Positions 9,049-19,700 are shown, counted from the stretch's first letter. The stretch is DNA of 64,000 bases from Streptomyces sp. LUP30 (GCF_001746365.1 NZ_MJAJ01000050.1:1-64000); one strand, 5' to 3'. Notes: generated by a model from the sequence alone, not told the origin. Translations and numbers: made by a program.

Positions 9049-10146
9049 GTGCATGTCGTACTCGCTGGTGGGGGGACCGCCGGCCACATCGAGCCCGCGC
9101 TCGCCCTCGCGGACGCCCTGCGCAGGCAGGACCCCGGTGTGGGGATCACGGCCCTGGGCACGGAGCGCGGCCTGGAGACCACGCTCGTTCCGCAGCGGGG
9201 CTACGAGCTCGCGCTGATCCCCGCCGTGCCGCTGCCGCGCAAGCCCACCCCTGAGCTGATCACCGTCCCGGGCCGGCTGCGCGGCACGATCAAGGCCGCC
9301 GAGCAGATCCTGGAGCGCACCAAGGCGGACGCGGTCGTCGGCTTCGGCGGCTACGTGGCCCTGCCCGGCTACCTCGCCGCCAAGCGCCTCGGCGTGCCGA
9401 TCGTCGTCCACGAGGCCAATGCCCGCCCCGGCCTGGCCAACAAGATCGGTTCACGTTACGCGGCCCGGGTGGCCGTCTCCACGCCCGACAGCAAGCTGCG
9501 CGACGCCCGCTACATCGGCATCCCGCTGCGCCGCTCCATCGCCACCCTGGACCGCGCCGCGGCCCGCCCCGAGGCCCGGCACATGTTCGGCCTGGACCCC
9601 AACCTGCCGACCCTGCTGGTCTCCGGCGGCTCGCAGGGCGCCCGCCGCCTCAACGAGGTCGTCCAGCAGGTCGCGCCCTGGCTGCAGCAGGCCGGCATCC
9701 AGATCCTGCACGCGGTCGGGCCGAAGAACGAACTGCCGCATGTGCAGCAGATGCCGGGGATGCCCCCGTACATCCCGGTACCGTACGTCGAGCGGATGGA
9801 CCTCGCGTACGCCGCCGCCGACATGATGCTCTGCCGGGCGGGCGCGATGACCGTCGCCGAGCTCTCCGCCGTCGGACTGCCGGCCGCCTACGTCCCGCTG
9901 CCCATCGGCAACGGCGAACAGCGGCTGAACGCCCAGCCGGTGGTCAAGGCGGGCGGCGGACTGCTGGTCGACGACGCGGAACTGACCCCCGAGTGGGTCC
10001 GGGAGACCGTCCTGCCCGTCCTCGCCGACCCGCACCGGCTGTACGAGATGTCCCGCGCGGCCAGCGAGTTCGGCCGCCGGGACGCCGACGACCTGCTCGT
10101 CGGCCTGGTGTACGAGGCGATCGCCGCCTCTCGTGCACACCGTTAG
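9049..10146 (+). CDS. murG: MurG, lipid II synthase (GlcNAc transferase)
   Basis: GT28 glycosyltransferase adding GlcNAc to lipid I on the inner membrane face. 365 aa. The GGGTAGHIEPALA glycine loop is near the N-terminus, the second domain has VSGGSQGARRLNE, and the UDP-GlcNAc site has CRAGAMTVAELSAVGLPA. The GTG at 9049 has GGAGAG (9031-9036) upstream and lies 6 nt after ftsW. Confidence 0.96.
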   Translation: MHVVLAGGGTAGHIEPALALADALRRQDPGVGITALGTERGLETTLVPQRGYELALIPAVPLPRKPTPELITVPGRLRGTIKAAEQILERTKADAVVGFGGYVALPGYLAAKRLGVPIVVHEANARPGLANKIGSRYAARVAVSTPDSKLRDARYIGIPLRRSIATLDRAAARPEARHMFGLDPNLPTLLVSGGSQGARRLNEVVQQVAPWLQQAGIQILHAVGPKNELPHVQQMPGMPPYIPVPYVERMDLAYAAADMMLCRAGAMTVAELSAVGLPAAYVPLPIGNGEQRLNAQPVVKAGGGLLVDDAELTPEWVRETVLPVLADPHRLYEMSRAASEFGRRDADDLLVGLVYEAIAASRAHR

Positions 10147-10172
10147 GCACGTCTGACGAAAGGGCAGGGAGC

Positions 10173-10967
10173 GTGGCCGGATCAGTCACCGCCGAGCGCG
10201 GTGCACGCCAGCAGGAGTCGTCCGGCCCGCCCCTCGTCCGGCGGCTGGGGCCGCGTCGGCTTCGTACGATCATCATCCTGGCGTTCGTCGTCGTGCTCCT
10301 GGGCGCCGGCGTCGTCTGGGCGTTGTACGGCTCGCAGTGGCTGCGGGTGCGCAGCGTCGCCGTCTCGGGCACCGCGGTGCTGACGCCGCAGCAGGTGCGC
10401 GAGGCCGCCGACGTACCCGTCGGTGCGCCGTTGATCTCCGTGGACACCGACGCGATCGAGGCCCGGCTGCGCAGGGAACTGCCCCGGATCGACTCGGTGG
10501 AGGTGCTCCGTTCCTGGCCGCACGGGATCGACCTGAAAGTGACCGAACGCACTCCGGTTCTGCTGGTGCGAAAAGGGTCGAAGTTCGTGGAAGTGGACGA
10601 CGAAGGCGTCCGTTTCGCCACGGTTTCCGAAGCCCCCGCAGGGGTGCCGCTTCTCGAAACGGCCGTTTCCTCCTCGCGTTCGGCCGCCGCGAGTCTGCGC
10701 CGCTTCGGCGAGGAGCGACTGGTGCGGGAGGCCGTCGCGGCGGCCGGTTCCCTTCCGGCCGCCGTCGCGCGGGAGACCCGGGTCGTCAAGGTCCGCTCCT
10801 ACGACGACATCTCGCTGGAGCTGGCACGCGGCCGCACGGTCGCCTGGGGGAGCGCCGAGAACGGGGCCGCGAAGGGCCGTGCACTGACCGCTCTCATGAA
10901 AGCGGCCCCGTCCGCGCGGCACTTCGATGTCAGCGCTCCCACCGCCCCTGCGTCATCGGGGAGTTGA
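10173..10967 (+). CDS. ftsQ: FtsQ/DivIB, divisome assembly protein
   Basis: Bitopic divisome protein. 264 aa: a cytoplasmic tail of about 32 residues, one membrane helix (about 33-53, IIILAFVVVLLGAGVVWAL), then a POTRA domain starting WLRVRSVAVSGTAVLTPQQV and the FtsQ beta domain. The GTG at 10173 is preceded by AGGG (10161-10164) and GGGAG closer in. The frame stays open upstream to 9993, but that overlaps murG and is not used. It is followed by the 277-bp ftsZ regulatory region. Confidence 0.93.
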   Translation: MAGSVTAERGARQQESSGPPLVRRLGPRRLRTIIILAFVVVLLGAGVVWALYGSQWLRVRSVAVSGTAVLTPQQVREAADVPVGAPLISVDTDAIEARLRRELPRIDSVEVLRSWPHGIDLKVTERTPVLLVRKGSKFVEVDDEGVRFATVSEAPAGVPLLETAVSSSRSAAASLRRFGEERLVREAVAAAGSLPAAVARETRVVKVRSYDDISLELARGRTVAWGSAENGAAKGRALTALMKAAPSARHFDVSAPTAPASSGS

Positions 10968-10995
10968 CGCACATTCGCGCAGGCCAGCACCCTGG

Positions 10996-11026
10996 TTGGG
11001 CAGTGACACGGCTGATCACATAGGGT
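10996..11026 (+). promoter_or_regulatory. Candidate distal ftsZ promoter
   Basis: TTGGGC (10996-11001) and the good actinobacterial -10 TAGGGT (11021-11026) are separated by a long 19-bp spacer. A WhiA-type GACAC lies between them (11005-11009). The expected transcription start is about 212 nt before ftsZ. Confidence 0.4.
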
Positions 11027-11057
11027 GAAAAGAAAAACGGGAGGTTCGGCGTGTTCG

Positions 11058-11087
11058 TTGAACGGGCGCCACTTGTCGACTTAGTGT
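11058..11087 (+). promoter_or_regulatory. Candidate middle ftsZ promoter
   Basis: TTGAAC (11058-11063) and TAGTGT (11082-11087) with 18-bp spacing give the best sigma-HrdB-like match in this intergenic region. The expected start is about 150 nt before ftsZ. Confidence 0.5.
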
Positions 11088-11112
11088 CCTGTTCAGAAGA
11101 CTTCAAGGAACG

Positions 11113-11148
11113 GACACACTGGTAACCCTAAACTTCAGCGTTAGGGTT
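11113..11148 (+). promoter_or_regulatory. Inverted repeat and GACAC site before ftsZ
   Basis: Perfect 8-bp arms AACCCTAA (11124-11131) and TTAGGGTT (11141-11148) are separated by 9 bp. The right arm contains a consensus-like -10 TAGGGT (11142-11147) that could serve a proximal promoter. GACAC, the WhiA core motif, is at 11113-11117 immediately upstream. A regulator bound here could occlude or activate that promoter. Confidence 0.45.
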
Positions 11149-11244
11149 CGGGTCGGCGAAACGGACCGTCCCATTCGGCATCAGTCGTCGAATCGCATCA
11201 CCTGCGAGGCGACGACACGTAACTCGAGGCGAGAGGCCTTCGAC

Positions 11245-12441
11245 GTGGCAGCACCGCAGAACTACCTCGCAGTCATCAAAGTCATCGGTGTCGGCGGCGG
11301 TGGTGTCAATGCCATCAACCGGATGATCGAGGTCGGTCTCAAGGGCGTCGAGTTCATCGCCATCAACACCGACGCGCAGGCGCTGTTGATGAGCGACGCC
11401 GACGTCAAGCTCGACGTCGGCCGCGAACTCACCCGCGGACTCGGCGCCGGCGCCAACCCGGCCGTCGGCCGCAAGGCGGCCGAGGATCACCGCGAGGAGA
11501 TCGAGGAGGTCCTCAAGGGGGCCGACATGGTCTTCGTGACGGCCGGCGAGGGCGGCGGCACCGGCACCGGCGGCGCACCCGTCGTGGCCAACATCGCACG
11601 CAACCTCGGCGCCCTCACCATCGGCGTGGTCACCCGCCCCTTCACCTTCGAGGGCCGGCGCCGCGCCAACCAGGCCGAGGACGGCATCGCCGAACTCCGC
11701 GAAGAGGTCGACACCCTCATCGTCATCCCCAACGACCGGCTGCTGTCCATCTCGGACCGCCAGGTCTCGGTCCTGGACGCCTTCAAGTCGGCCGACCAGG
11801 TCCTGCTCTCGGGTGTCCAGGGCATCACCGACCTGATCACCACCCCCGGCCTGATCAACCTCGACTTCGCCGACGTGAAGTCGGTCATGTCCGAGGCCGG
11901 TTCGGCCCTCATGGGCATCGGCTCGGCCCGCGGGGACGACCGCGCGGTGGCCGCCGCCGAGATGGCGATCTCCTCGCCCCTCCTCGAGGCCTCCATCGAC
12001 GGCGCCCGCGGTGTGCTGCTCTCCATCTCCGGCGGCTCCGACCTCGGTCTGTTCGAGATCAACGAGGCCGCCCAGCTGGTCAGCGAGGCGGCCCACCCCG
12101 AGGCCAACATCATCTTCGGCGCGGTCATCGACGACGCGCTCGGTGACGAGGTCCGGGTCACCGTGATCGCGGCCGGCTTCGACGGGGGCCAGCCCCCGGC
12201 CCGCCGCGAGACCGTCATGGGGTCGTCCTCGGCCTCGGCCCGCCGTGAGGAGCCCACTCCGGTACGGCAGCCCGAGAGCCGTCCGTCGTTCGGCTCGCTC
12301 GGCAGCGTCACGCCGAAGGAGGAGCCGGAGCCGGCCCCCGAGCCGGCGGCCGACCTCTCGGTCTCCCCGCCGGTGCCGCCGTCGCGGACCTACACCGACA
12401 GCGCGGCCGAGGAACTGGACGTGCCGGACTTCCTGAAGTGA
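11245..12441 (+). CDS. ftsZ: FtsZ, tubulin-like division GTPase
   Basis: Forms the Z-rings and the sporulation ladders of Streptomyces. 398 aa. The tubulin signature GGGTGTG is at residues 103-109. The GTPase and activation domains run to about residue 315, then a Pro/Glu/Ser-rich linker leads to the conserved C-terminal peptide ELDVPDFLK, the usual docking site for partners such as SepF. The GTG at 11245 follows GAGAGG (11231-11236). The stop overlaps ylmD (GTGA). The 277-bp upstream region carries several promoter candidates, consistent with the multiple ftsZ promoters known in S. coelicolor. Confidence 0.98.
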   Translation: MAAPQNYLAVIKVIGVGGGGVNAINRMIEVGLKGVEFIAINTDAQALLMSDADVKLDVGRELTRGLGAGANPAVGRKAAEDHREEIEEVLKGADMVFVTAGEGGGTGTGGAPVVANIARNLGALTIGVVTRPFTFEGRRRANQAEDGIAELREEVDTLIVIPNDRLLSISDRQVSVLDAFKSADQVLLSGVQGITDLITTPGLINLDFADVKSVMSEAGSALMGIGSARGDDRAVAAAEMAISSPLLEASIDGARGVLLSISGGSDLGLFEINEAAQLVSEAAHPEANIIFGAVIDDALGDEVRVTVIAAGFDGGQPPARRETVMGSSSASARREEPTPVRQPESRPSFGSLGSVTPKEEPEPAPEPAADLSVSPPVPPSRTYTDSAAEELDVPDFLK

Positions 12442-13166
12442 TAGGACAGCGCGAGAGCGTGAGCGGCGCGCACTTCGCCTTCACCGACCGGTGGGGCGGG
12501 GTGAGCGCCGCTCCGTACGACCAGCTCAACCTCGGCGGAGCGGTCGGCGACGACCCCGACGCCGTGCGGACCAACCGTGAACTGGCGGCCAAGTCGCTCG
12601 GGCTCGACCCGGACCGGGTCGTCTGGATGAACCAGGTGCACGGCAACGAGGTGGCCGAGGTCACCGGACCGTGGACCGCCTCGCACGTCCCCGCGGTCGA
12701 CTCCCTGGTGACCGCGACCCGCGGACTCGCCCTCGCCGTGCTGACGGCGGACTGCGTGCCGGTGCTGCTCGCCGACCCGGTGGCCGGGGTGGTCGCCGCC
12801 GCCCATGCGGGAAGGCCCGGGATGGCCGCCGGGATCGTGCCCGCCGCGATCGACGCGATGCGCTCGCTCGGCGCCGACCCCGCCCGGATCGTGGCCCGCA
12901 GCGGCCCGGCCGTGTGCGGCCGGTGCTACGAGGTGCCGGAGGCGATGCGCGCCGAGGTGGCCGCCGTCGAGCCGGCCGCGCACGCGGAGACGAGCTGGGG
13001 CACTCCCGCGGTCGACGTGACCGCCGGTGTGCACGCGCAGCTCGACCGGCTCGGCGTGCGCGACCGGTCGGCCTCGCCCGTGTGCACACGGGAGTCGGAC
13101 GATCACTTCTCGTACCGCCGCGATCGCACCACGGGGCGACTCGCGGGATATGTCTGGCTGGACTGA
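12438..13166 (+). CDS. pgeF: YlmD/PgeF family protein (peptidoglycan editing factor / laccase-fold)
   Basis: Member of the YfiH/YlmD metal-binding family. The E. coli homologue removes wrongly incorporated L-Ser from peptidoglycan precursors; some relatives were described as polyphenol oxidases or purine nucleoside phosphorylases. 242 aa. The conserved metal-site residues are visible as QVHGN (His68), TADCVP (Cys106) and AAHAG (His123). GTGA overlap with ftsZ and TGATG junction with ylmE suggest coupling. Its place in the division operon fits a wall quality-control role (inference). Confidence 0.85.
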   Translation: MIGQRESVSGAHFAFTDRWGGVSAAPYDQLNLGGAVGDDPDAVRTNRELAAKSLGLDPDRVVWMNQVHGNEVAEVTGPWTASHVPAVDSLVTATRGLALAVLTADCVPVLLADPVAGVVAAAHAGRPGMAAGIVPAAIDAMRSLGADPARIVARSGPAVCGRCYEVPEAMRAEVAAVEPAAHAETSWGTPAVDVTAGVHAQLDRLGVRDRSASPVCTRESDDHFSYRRDRTTGRLAGYVWLD

Positions 13167-13891
13167 TGCACATGACGGACCGTGAGGACGAACTCGCCGC
13201 GAATCTGGCGAAGGTGCGCGAGCGCATCGCCGCCGCGTGCTCGGCGGCCGGGCGCGCCCGGGAGGACGTGACCCTCATCGTGGTCACCAAGACCTACCCG
13301 GCGAGCGACGTGCGGATCCTGTCGGAACTCGGCGTGCGGCACGTCGCCGAGAACAAGGACCAGGACGCGGCGCCCAAGGCGACCGAATGCTCCGGCCTGC
13401 CGCTCAGCTGGCATTTCGTGGGGCAGTTGCAGACCAACAAGGTCCGGTCCGTGGTGGGTTACGCGGACGTGGTGCAGTCCGTGGACCGCGCCAGGCTGGT
13501 GACGGCCCTGTCGAAGGAGGCCGTACGGGCCGGCCGTGAGGTGGGCTGTCTCGTCCAGGTCGCCCTCGACGCCGGGGCGAGCGAGCGGGGCGAGCGCGGT
13601 GGCGTGGCCCCGGGCGGCGTCGCGGAGTTGGCCGATCTGATCGCCGGCTCCCCGGGGCTGCGGATCGACGGACTGATGACCGTCGCACCTCTGACCGGGG
13701 AGTACGCGGGGCGCCAACGCGCGGCGTTCGGGCGGTTGATGGATTTGTCGACTGACCTGCGGCGAGCCCATCCGGCTGCGAACATGGTCTCGGCAGGGAT
13801 GAGTGCGGACCTCGAGGAGGCCGTGGCGGCCGGAGCGACACATGTACGCGTCGGTACCGCGGTACTCGGAGTCCGCCCCAGGCTCGGGTAA
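13166..13891 (+). CDS. ylmE: YlmE/YggS, PLP-binding homeostasis protein
   Basis: PLP-binding TIM-barrel protein of the YggS/PROSC family, involved in vitamin B6 and amino-acid homeostasis. 241 aa. The PLP lysine is in [10 protein letters not shown] near residue 40, followed by [10 protein letters not shown] and the C-terminal phosphate-binding segment [24 protein letters not shown], shown here only as a landmark. The ATG at 13166 forms TGATG with the ylmD stop; ATG 13172 is an alternative. Confidence 0.88.
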   Translation: MHMTDREDELAANLAKVRERIAAACSAAGRAREDVTLIVVTKTYPASDVRILSELGVRHVAENKDQDAAPKATECSGLPLSWHFVGQLQTNKVRSVVGYADVVQSVDRARLVTALSKEAVRAGREVGCLVQVALDAGASERGERGGVAPGGVAELADLIAGSPGLRIDGLMTVAPLTGEYAGRQRAAFGRLMDLSTDLRRAHPAANMVSAGMSADLEEAVAAGATHVRVGTAVLGVRPRLG

Positions 13892-14019
13892 CGTCGCCAG
13901 GAAGTCGGACCACAGTAGAAAATATGGTCATTACCGCCGAAAGGCGGACACAAGGGCCACGTGGATCGCGGGACTTGGCAGTCGGAAGTCGATCCACCAC
14001 AGAGCGGAGGACTCAGAGC

Positions 14020-14661
14020 ATGGCCGGCGCGATGCGCAAGATGGCGGTCTACCTCGGCCTCGTGGAGGACGATGGGTACGACGGCCGGGGATTCGACCCC
14101 GATGACGACTTCGAACCCGAGCTCGACCCGGAACCCGAGCGGGATCACCGGCGACATGAGCCGTCCCACCAGTCACACGGTGCGCACCAGTCCCAAAGGG
14201 ACGAAGAGGTGCGAATCGTGCAGCCGCCCGCTCCGCGTGAGCCGGTGGCCCGATCCGCTTCGCTCCCCGCGGAATCAGGACGCCCGGCGCGTATCGCGCC
14301 CGTGGCATCCATCACACAAGAACGTCAGTCCCTGGAGAAGAACGCACCGGTGATCATGCCCAAGGTCGTGTCCGAACGAGAGCCTTACCGGATCACCACG
14401 CTTCACCCCCGGACCTACAACGAGGCCCGTACCATCGGGGAACACTTCCGTGAGGGCACCCCGGTGATCATGAATCTCACTGAGATGGATGACACGGACG
14501 CGAAGCGACTTGTCGACTTTGCGGCCGGTTTGGTGTTTGGTCTTCACGGCAGCATCGAGCGGGTGACGCAGAAGGTGTTCCTGTTGTCGCCTGCTAACGT
14601 CGATGTCACGGCGGAGGACAAGGCCCGCATCGCAGAGGGCGGGTTCTTCAACCAGAGCTGA
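14020..14661 (+). CDS. sepF: SepF, FtsZ membrane anchor
   Basis: Division protein that tethers FtsZ to the membrane and organises Z-ring assembly; especially important in Actinobacteria, which lack FtsA. 213 aa. An N-terminal amphipathic segment ([15 protein letters not shown]) is followed by an acidic, low-complexity linker and the C-terminal SepF domain (about 115-205, with [18 protein letters not shown] and ending near the [11 protein letters not shown] strand). The ATG at 14020 has GCGGAGG (14004-14010) 9 nt upstream. The frame is open further up to 13924, without a ribosome site. Confidence 0.94.
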   Translation: MAGAMRKMAVYLGLVEDDGYDGRGFDPDDDFEPELDPEPERDHRRHEPSHQSHGAHQSQRDEEVRIVQPPAPREPVARSASLPAESGRPARIAPVASITQERQSLEKNAPVIMPKVVSEREPYRITTLHPRTYNEARTIGEHFREGTPVIMNLTEMDDTDAKRLVDFAAGLVFGLHGSIERVTQKVFLLSPANVDVTAEDKARIAEGGFFNQS

Positions 14662-14713
14662 GACGCACGACCGGAACAAGCAGTACAGAGCAGGGGAGAG
14701 GGAAGCACCGAAC

Positions 14714-14998
14714 ATGAGCGTGGTCCTGGATGTCGTCTACATCGCGCTGATGGTCTTCCTCATCGTGCTCATCTTCCGGTTGGTCATGGACTACGTCTTC
14801 CAGTTCGCCCGCTCATGGCAGCCCGGCAAGGCGATGGTGGTCGTTCTGGAGGCCACTTACACTGTCACCGATCCACCGCTCAAGCTTCTGCGGCGGGTCA
14901 TCCCGCCGTTGCGTCTCGGGGGCGTGGCGCTCGACCTGTCCTTCTTCGTACTGATGATCATCGTCTACATCCTGATCTCGATCGTGAGCCGGCTGTGA
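14714..14998 (+). CDS. ylmG: YlmG/YggT family membrane protein
   Basis: Small integral membrane protein of 94 aa with two hydrophobic hairpins (about 3-30 and 70-92). The intervening TVTDPPLKLLRRVIPP is the conserved YggT segment. It is nearly always found beside sepF and divIVA; the family is linked to division or chromosome and plastid nucleoid distribution, but its mechanism is unknown. Strong Shine-Dalgarno GGGGAGAGGG ends about 12 nt upstream. Confidence 0.9.
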   Translation: MSVVLDVVYIALMVFLIVLIFRLVMDYVFQFARSWQPGKAMVVVLEATYTVTDPPLKLLRRVIPPLRLGGVALDLSFFVLMIIVYILISIVSRL

Positions 14999-15050
14999 GC
15001 GATGTGAACTACCGTCTTGCCGATGCCGACGACTACGTTGAGGTGAAGAG

Positions 15051-16304
15051 ATGCCGTTGACCCCCGAGGACGTGCGGAACAAGCAGTTCACGACCGTCCG
15101 CCTCCGAGAAGGCTATGACGAGGACGAGGTCGATGCCTTCCTCGATGAGGTCGAAGCCGAACTGACGCGCCTGCTCCGCGAGAACGAGGACCTGCGCGCC
15201 AAACTGGCCGCGGCCACGCGCGCGGCTGCACAGAACCAGCAGAACATGCGCAAGCCCCCCGAGCAGGACCAGCAGCAGGGCGGCATGCAGCAGGGTGGCA
15301 TGCAGCAAGGCGGTATGCAGCAGGGCGGTATGCAGCAGGGTGGCATGCAGCAAGGCGGCATGCCGCAGCAGGGGATGCCTCCGCAGGGCATGCCGCAGCA
15401 GGGTATGCGAGGTCCGGGCGCTCCGGTGCCCGCCGGCATATCTGGCCCGCCGCAGCAGCAGATGGGCGGCCCCATGGGTGGCCCGCCCCAGCTGCCGAGC
15501 GGTGCGCCGCAGCTGCCCGCCGGTCCCGGTGGACAGGGTGGCCCGCAGGGGCCCGGCCCGATGGGTCAGGGTCCGATGGGCCAGGGCCCCATGGGCCAGG
15601 GCATGGGTGGCCAGGGCATGGGTGGCCAGCCCCCCATGCAGCAGCAGATGGGTGGCCCGATGGGCGGCCCCATGGGCGGTCCGATGGGCGGCCCCGGTCA
15701 GGGTCCGGGTGGCGACAGCGCCGCTCGTGTCCTCTCGCTGGCTCAGCAGACCGCCGACCAGGCGATCGCCGAGGCGCGTTCCGAGGCCAACAAGATCGTC
15801 GGCGAGGCGCGTTCGCGTGCCGAGGGTCTCGAGCGCGACGCCCGTGCCAAGGCCGACGCCCTGGAGCGGGACGCGCAGGAGAAGCACCGCGTCGCGATGG
15901 GCTCCCTGGAGTCTGCCCGCGCCACGCTGGAGCGCAAGGTCGAGGACCTGCGCGGCTTCGAGCGCGAGTACCGCACGCGTCTGAAGTCGTACCTCGAGTC
16001 CCAGCTGCGTCAGCTGGAGACCCAGGCCGACGACTCGCTCGCTCCGCCGCGCACCCCGGCCACGGCCTCCCTGCCGCCGTCCCCGGCGCCCTCGATGGCT
16101 CCGGCCGGCGCCGGCGCCCCGTCCTACGGCAGCAACCCGGGCATGGGCGCTCCCAGCCCGGCCGCTCCGTCCTACGGCGGTCAGCAGCAGATGTCCCCGG
16201 CGATGACTCAGCCGATGGCTCCGGTACGTCCGCAGGGTCCCTCCCCGATGGGCCAGGCTCCCTCGCCGATGCGCGGTTTCCTCATCGACGAGGACGACAA
16301 CTGA
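15051..16304 (+). CDS. divIVA: DivIVA, polar growth organiser
   Basis: Coiled-coil scaffold at hyphal tips that directs apical wall growth and branching; essential in Streptomyces. 417 aa. The conserved N-terminal domain (1-60: [29 protein letters not shown]) is followed by a long Gln/Gly/Met/Pro-rich insertion (about 70-222) with repeats, then a heptad-rich coiled coil (about 225-325) and a Pro-rich tail. The insertion is much longer than in Bacillus DivIVA, as usual for Streptomyces. A terminator follows 36 nt after the stop. Confidence 0.97.
   Translation: MPLTPEDVRNKQFTTVRLREGYDEDEVDAFLDEVEAELTRLLRENEDLRAKLAAATRAAAQNQQNMRKPPEQDQQQGGMQQGGMQQGGMQQGGMQQGGMQQGGMPQQGMPPQGMPQQGMRGPGAPVPAGISGPPQQQMGGPMGGPPQLPSGAPQLPAGPGGQGGPQGPGPMGQGPMGQGPMGQGMGGQGMGGQPPMQQQMGGPMGGPMGGPMGGPGQGPGGDSAARVLSLAQQTADQAIAEARSEANKIVGEARSRAEGLERDARAKADALERDAQEKHRVAMGSLESARATLERKVEDLRGFEREYRTRLKSYLESQLRQLETQADDSLAPPRTPATASLPPSPAPSMAPAGAGAPSYGSNPGMGAPSPAAPSYGGQQQMSPAMTQPMAPVRPQGPSPMGQAPSPMRGFLIDEDDN
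15273..15362 (+). repeat. Six 15-bp tandem repeats in divIVA (QQGGM)
   Basis: Six consecutive 15-bp units encode QQGGM, differing only at synonymous third positions. Further looser MGGP and QGPMG repeats follow to about 15700. The array is in frame, so copy-number change would not break the gene. Confidence 0.9.
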
Positions 16305-16339
16305 CGGCCAGTAGTACGCCTTAGGCGTCGGCAGCGTTC

Positions 16340-16383
16340 AAAGGGCGGGACCCCGGATCACCATCCGGGGTCCCGCCCTTTTT
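16340..16383 (+). terminator. Strong terminator ending the dcw cluster
   Basis: A perfect 19-bp stem (16340-16358 with 16363-16381), a CACC loop and a run of T residues at the end. It lies 36 nt downstream of divIVA. Confidence 0.92.
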
Positions 16384-16740
16384 ACGCGCGTTGCGACCGA
16401 GTACCGCCGGCCTGCGTGCCAAGGGGCGGCGGAAACGGGAGCGGCCACAGGACGGGCCGGCCGGCGCAGAGCCGTCGTGCGCGCGGACTTCCGGAAGGAG
16501 GAGGCGGCTGTCGGGTCCGGATCGGCCGGGGTGCGGCACCGGTCGTGCGCGCGGACCTCGGGCAGCACCGGGCACGCCGGGAGGGCGCCGCCGCGGCGAG
16601 CTTCGGCCGCGGGTCGCCGGGGTGATGTCGGGCGCCACGCGAGATGTCCGCGCCGCCGTCGGCTCCGGGGGACGGCGACCGTCCGCCCGGACCTGTTGTC
16701 GTACACCGTCTGCGTCGTGAACGGGGCCGTGGCGACGTGC
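16384..16740. other. Non-coding stretch between divIVA and ileS
   Basis: I see no convincing gene here: the open frames on both strands are Arg/Ala/Pro-rich, without ribosome sites or recognisable domains. The stretch holds a direct repeat of a 15-mer (GTCGTGCGCGCGGAC at 16474-16488 and 16542-16556) with diverged flanks, suggesting an old local duplication. Confidence 0.5.
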
Positions 16741-16775
16741 GCGGGGCCCGGCTCCCTGAGGGATCCGGGCCCCGC
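16741..16775 (-). terminator. ileS terminator
   Basis: GCGGGGCCCGG (16741-16751) pairs with 16765-16775, extended inward by TCCC/GGGA with one mismatch. It lies 11 nt beyond the ileS stop. No U-tract follows on the ileS strand, as is common in Streptomyces. Confidence 0.75.
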
Positions 16776-16786
16776 GTCGTGCGGTC

Positions 16787-19700
16787 TTACGCCTTGCGCA
16801 GGCGGAACGTCAGCGTCAGGGCCTCGTCCGTGAACGGAGTGCCGTAGGAGTCGTCCGCCTCGCCCTGGGCGAAGTCCGTGGCGAGGACCTCGTCGGAGAT
16901 GAGACCGGCGTGCCCGGAGAGGGCGTCGACGGTCGCCGGGTCGCTCGCGCTCCAGCGCAGCGCGATGCGGTCGGCGACATCGAGACCGCTGTTCTTGCGG
17001 GCCTCCTGGATCAGGCGGATCGCGTCGCGGGCCAGGCCCGCGCGGCGCAGTTCCTCGGTGATCTCCAGGTCCAGGGCGACCGTGGCGCCGGAGTCGGACG
17101 CCACCGACCAGCCCTCGCGCGGGGTCTCGGTGATGATCACCTCGTCGGGGGCCAGGGCGACCGTCTCGCCGTCGACCTCCACCGACGCGGTGCCCTCACG
17201 CAGGGCGAGGGAGAGCGCGGCCGCGTCGGCGTTCGCGACCGCCTTGGCCACGTCCTGGACCCGCTTGCCGAACCGCTTGCCCAGGGCGCGGAAGTTGGCC
17301 TTGGCCGTCGTGTCGACCAGCGACCCGCCCACCTCGGACAGCGAGGCCAGCGACTCGACGTTCAACTCCTCCGTGATCTGCGCGTGCAGCTCGGGGGAGA
17401 GGGCGTCGAACCCGGCGGCGGCGACCAGGGCGCGGCGCAGCGGCTGGCGGGTCTTCACGCCCGACTCCGCGCGGGTGGCGCGGCCCAGCTCCACCAGGCG
17501 GCGGACCAGGACCATGTGCTTCGACAGCTCCGGGTCGATCGCCGCGAGGTCCGCCTCGGGCCAGGACGACAGGTGCACGGACTCCGGGGCGCCGGGGCTG
17601 ACCGGCACGATCAGGTCCTGCCAGACCCGCTCGGTGATGAACGGGGTCAGCGGCGCCATCAGCTTGGTGACCGTCTCGACGACCTCGTGCAGGGTGCGCA
17701 GCGCGGCCTTGTCGCCCTGCCAGAAGCGGCGGCGGGAGCGGCGGACGTACCAGTTGGACAGGTCGTCGACGAACGCGGAGAGCAGCTTGCCGGCGCGCTG
17801 GGTGTCGTACGCCTCCAGCGACTGGGTCACCTGGTCGGTGAGGGCGTGGAGTTCGGACAGCAGCCAGCGGTCGAGCAGCGGGCGGTCGGCCGGGGCCGGG
17901 TCGGCCCCGCTGGGCGCCCAGCCCGACGTACGGGCGTACAGGGCCTGGAAGGCGACCGTGTTCCAGTACGTCAGGAGCGTCTTGCGGACGACCTCCTGGA
18001 TGGTGCCGTGGCCCACCCGGCGGGCCGCCCACGGGGAACCGCCGGCCGCCATGAACCAGCGGACCGCGTCGGCGCCGTGCTGGTCCATCAGCGGGATCGG
18101 CTGGAGGATGTTGCCCAGGTGCTTGGACATCTTGCGGCCGTCCTCGGCGAGGATGTGACCGAGGCAGACGACGTTCTCGTAACTGGACTCGTCGAAGACC
18201 AGCGTGCCGATCGCCATCAGTGTGTAGAACCAGCCGCGCGTCTGGTCGATGGCCTCGGAGATGAACTGCGCCGGGTAGCGGGACTCGAACAGGTCCTTGT
18301 TCTTGTACGGGTAGCCCCACTGCGCGAACGGCATCGAACCCGAGTCGTACCAGGCGTCGATGACCTCCGGCACGCGCGTGGCCGTCTTCCCGCAGCCCTC
18401 GTGCCGACAGACGAAGGTGACCGCGTCGATGAACGGGCGGTGCGGGTCCAGCTCCGACTGGTCCGTGCCGGTGAGCTCGGTGAGCTCCGCGCGCGAGCCG
18501 ACGACGGTGAGGTGGTCGTCCTCACAGCGCCAGATCGGCAGCGGGGTGCCCCAGTAGCGGCTGCGCGACAGGGCCCAGTCGATGTTGTTGTTCAGCCAGT
18601 CGCCGAAACGGCCGTGCTTGACCGTGTCGGGGAACCAGTTGGTCTTCTCGTTCTCCTGCAGCAGGCGGTCCTTGACGGCCGTCGTGCGGATGTACCAGGA
18701 CGGCTGCGCGTAGTACAGCAGCGCGGTGTGGCAGCGCCAGCAGTGCGGGTAGCTGTGCTCGTAGGGGATGTGCTTGAACAGCAGGCCGCGCTGCTGGAGG
18801 TCCTCGGTGAGCTGTTCGTCCGCCTTCTTGAAGAAGACGCCGCCGACCATCGGGACGGACTCCTCGAAGGTGCCGTCCGGGCGGACCGGGTTCACCACGG
18901 GCAGCCCGTAGGAGCGGCAGACCTTGAGGTCGTCCTCGCCGAAGGCGGGGGACTGGTGGACCAGACCGGTGCCGTCCTCGGTGGTGACGTACTCGGCGTT
19001 GACGACGTAGTGCGCCTCGGCCGGGAACTCCACGAGCTCGAACGGACGTTGATAGGTCCAGCGCTCCATTTCGGCGCCGGTGAAGGTCTGGCCGGTGGAC
19101 TCCCAGCCCTCGCCGAGCGCCTTGGCGAGCAGCGGCTCGGCGACGACGAGCTTCTCCTCGCCGTCGGTGGCCACGACGTAGGTGACCTCCGGGTGCGCGG
19201 CCACGGCCGTGTTGGACACCAGGGTCCACGGGGTCGTCGTCCACACCAGGAGCGCTGCCTGGCCGGCGAGCGGACCGGAGGTGAGCGGGAAACGGACGTA
19301 CACGGACGGGTCGACGACCGTCTCGTAGCCCTGGGCCAGCTCGTGGTCGGACAGGCCGGTGCCGCATCGGGGGCACCAGGGGGCGACGCGGTGGTCCTGG
19401 ACCAGCAGGCCCTTGTCGAAGATCTCCTTCAGCGACCACCAGACCGACTCGATGTACTCGGGGTCCATCGTGACGTAGGCGTCGTCGAGGTCGACCCAGT
19501 AGCCCATGCGGGTCGTCAGCTCGGAGAAGGCGTCGGTGTGCCGCAGCACGGACTCGCGGCACCGGGCGTTGAAGTCGGCGATGCCGTACGCCTCGATGTC
19601 CTTCTTGCCGCTGAAGCCGAGCTCCTTCTCGACCGCCAGCTCCACGGGAAGGCCGTGGCAGTCCCAGCCGGCCTTGCGGGCCACGTGGTAGCCGCGCATG

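Noticed and set aside
15273-15362. Regular 15-bp repeats as a CRISPR array
   Set aside because: No spacers: the units are contiguous, in frame and encode QQGGM inside divIVA.
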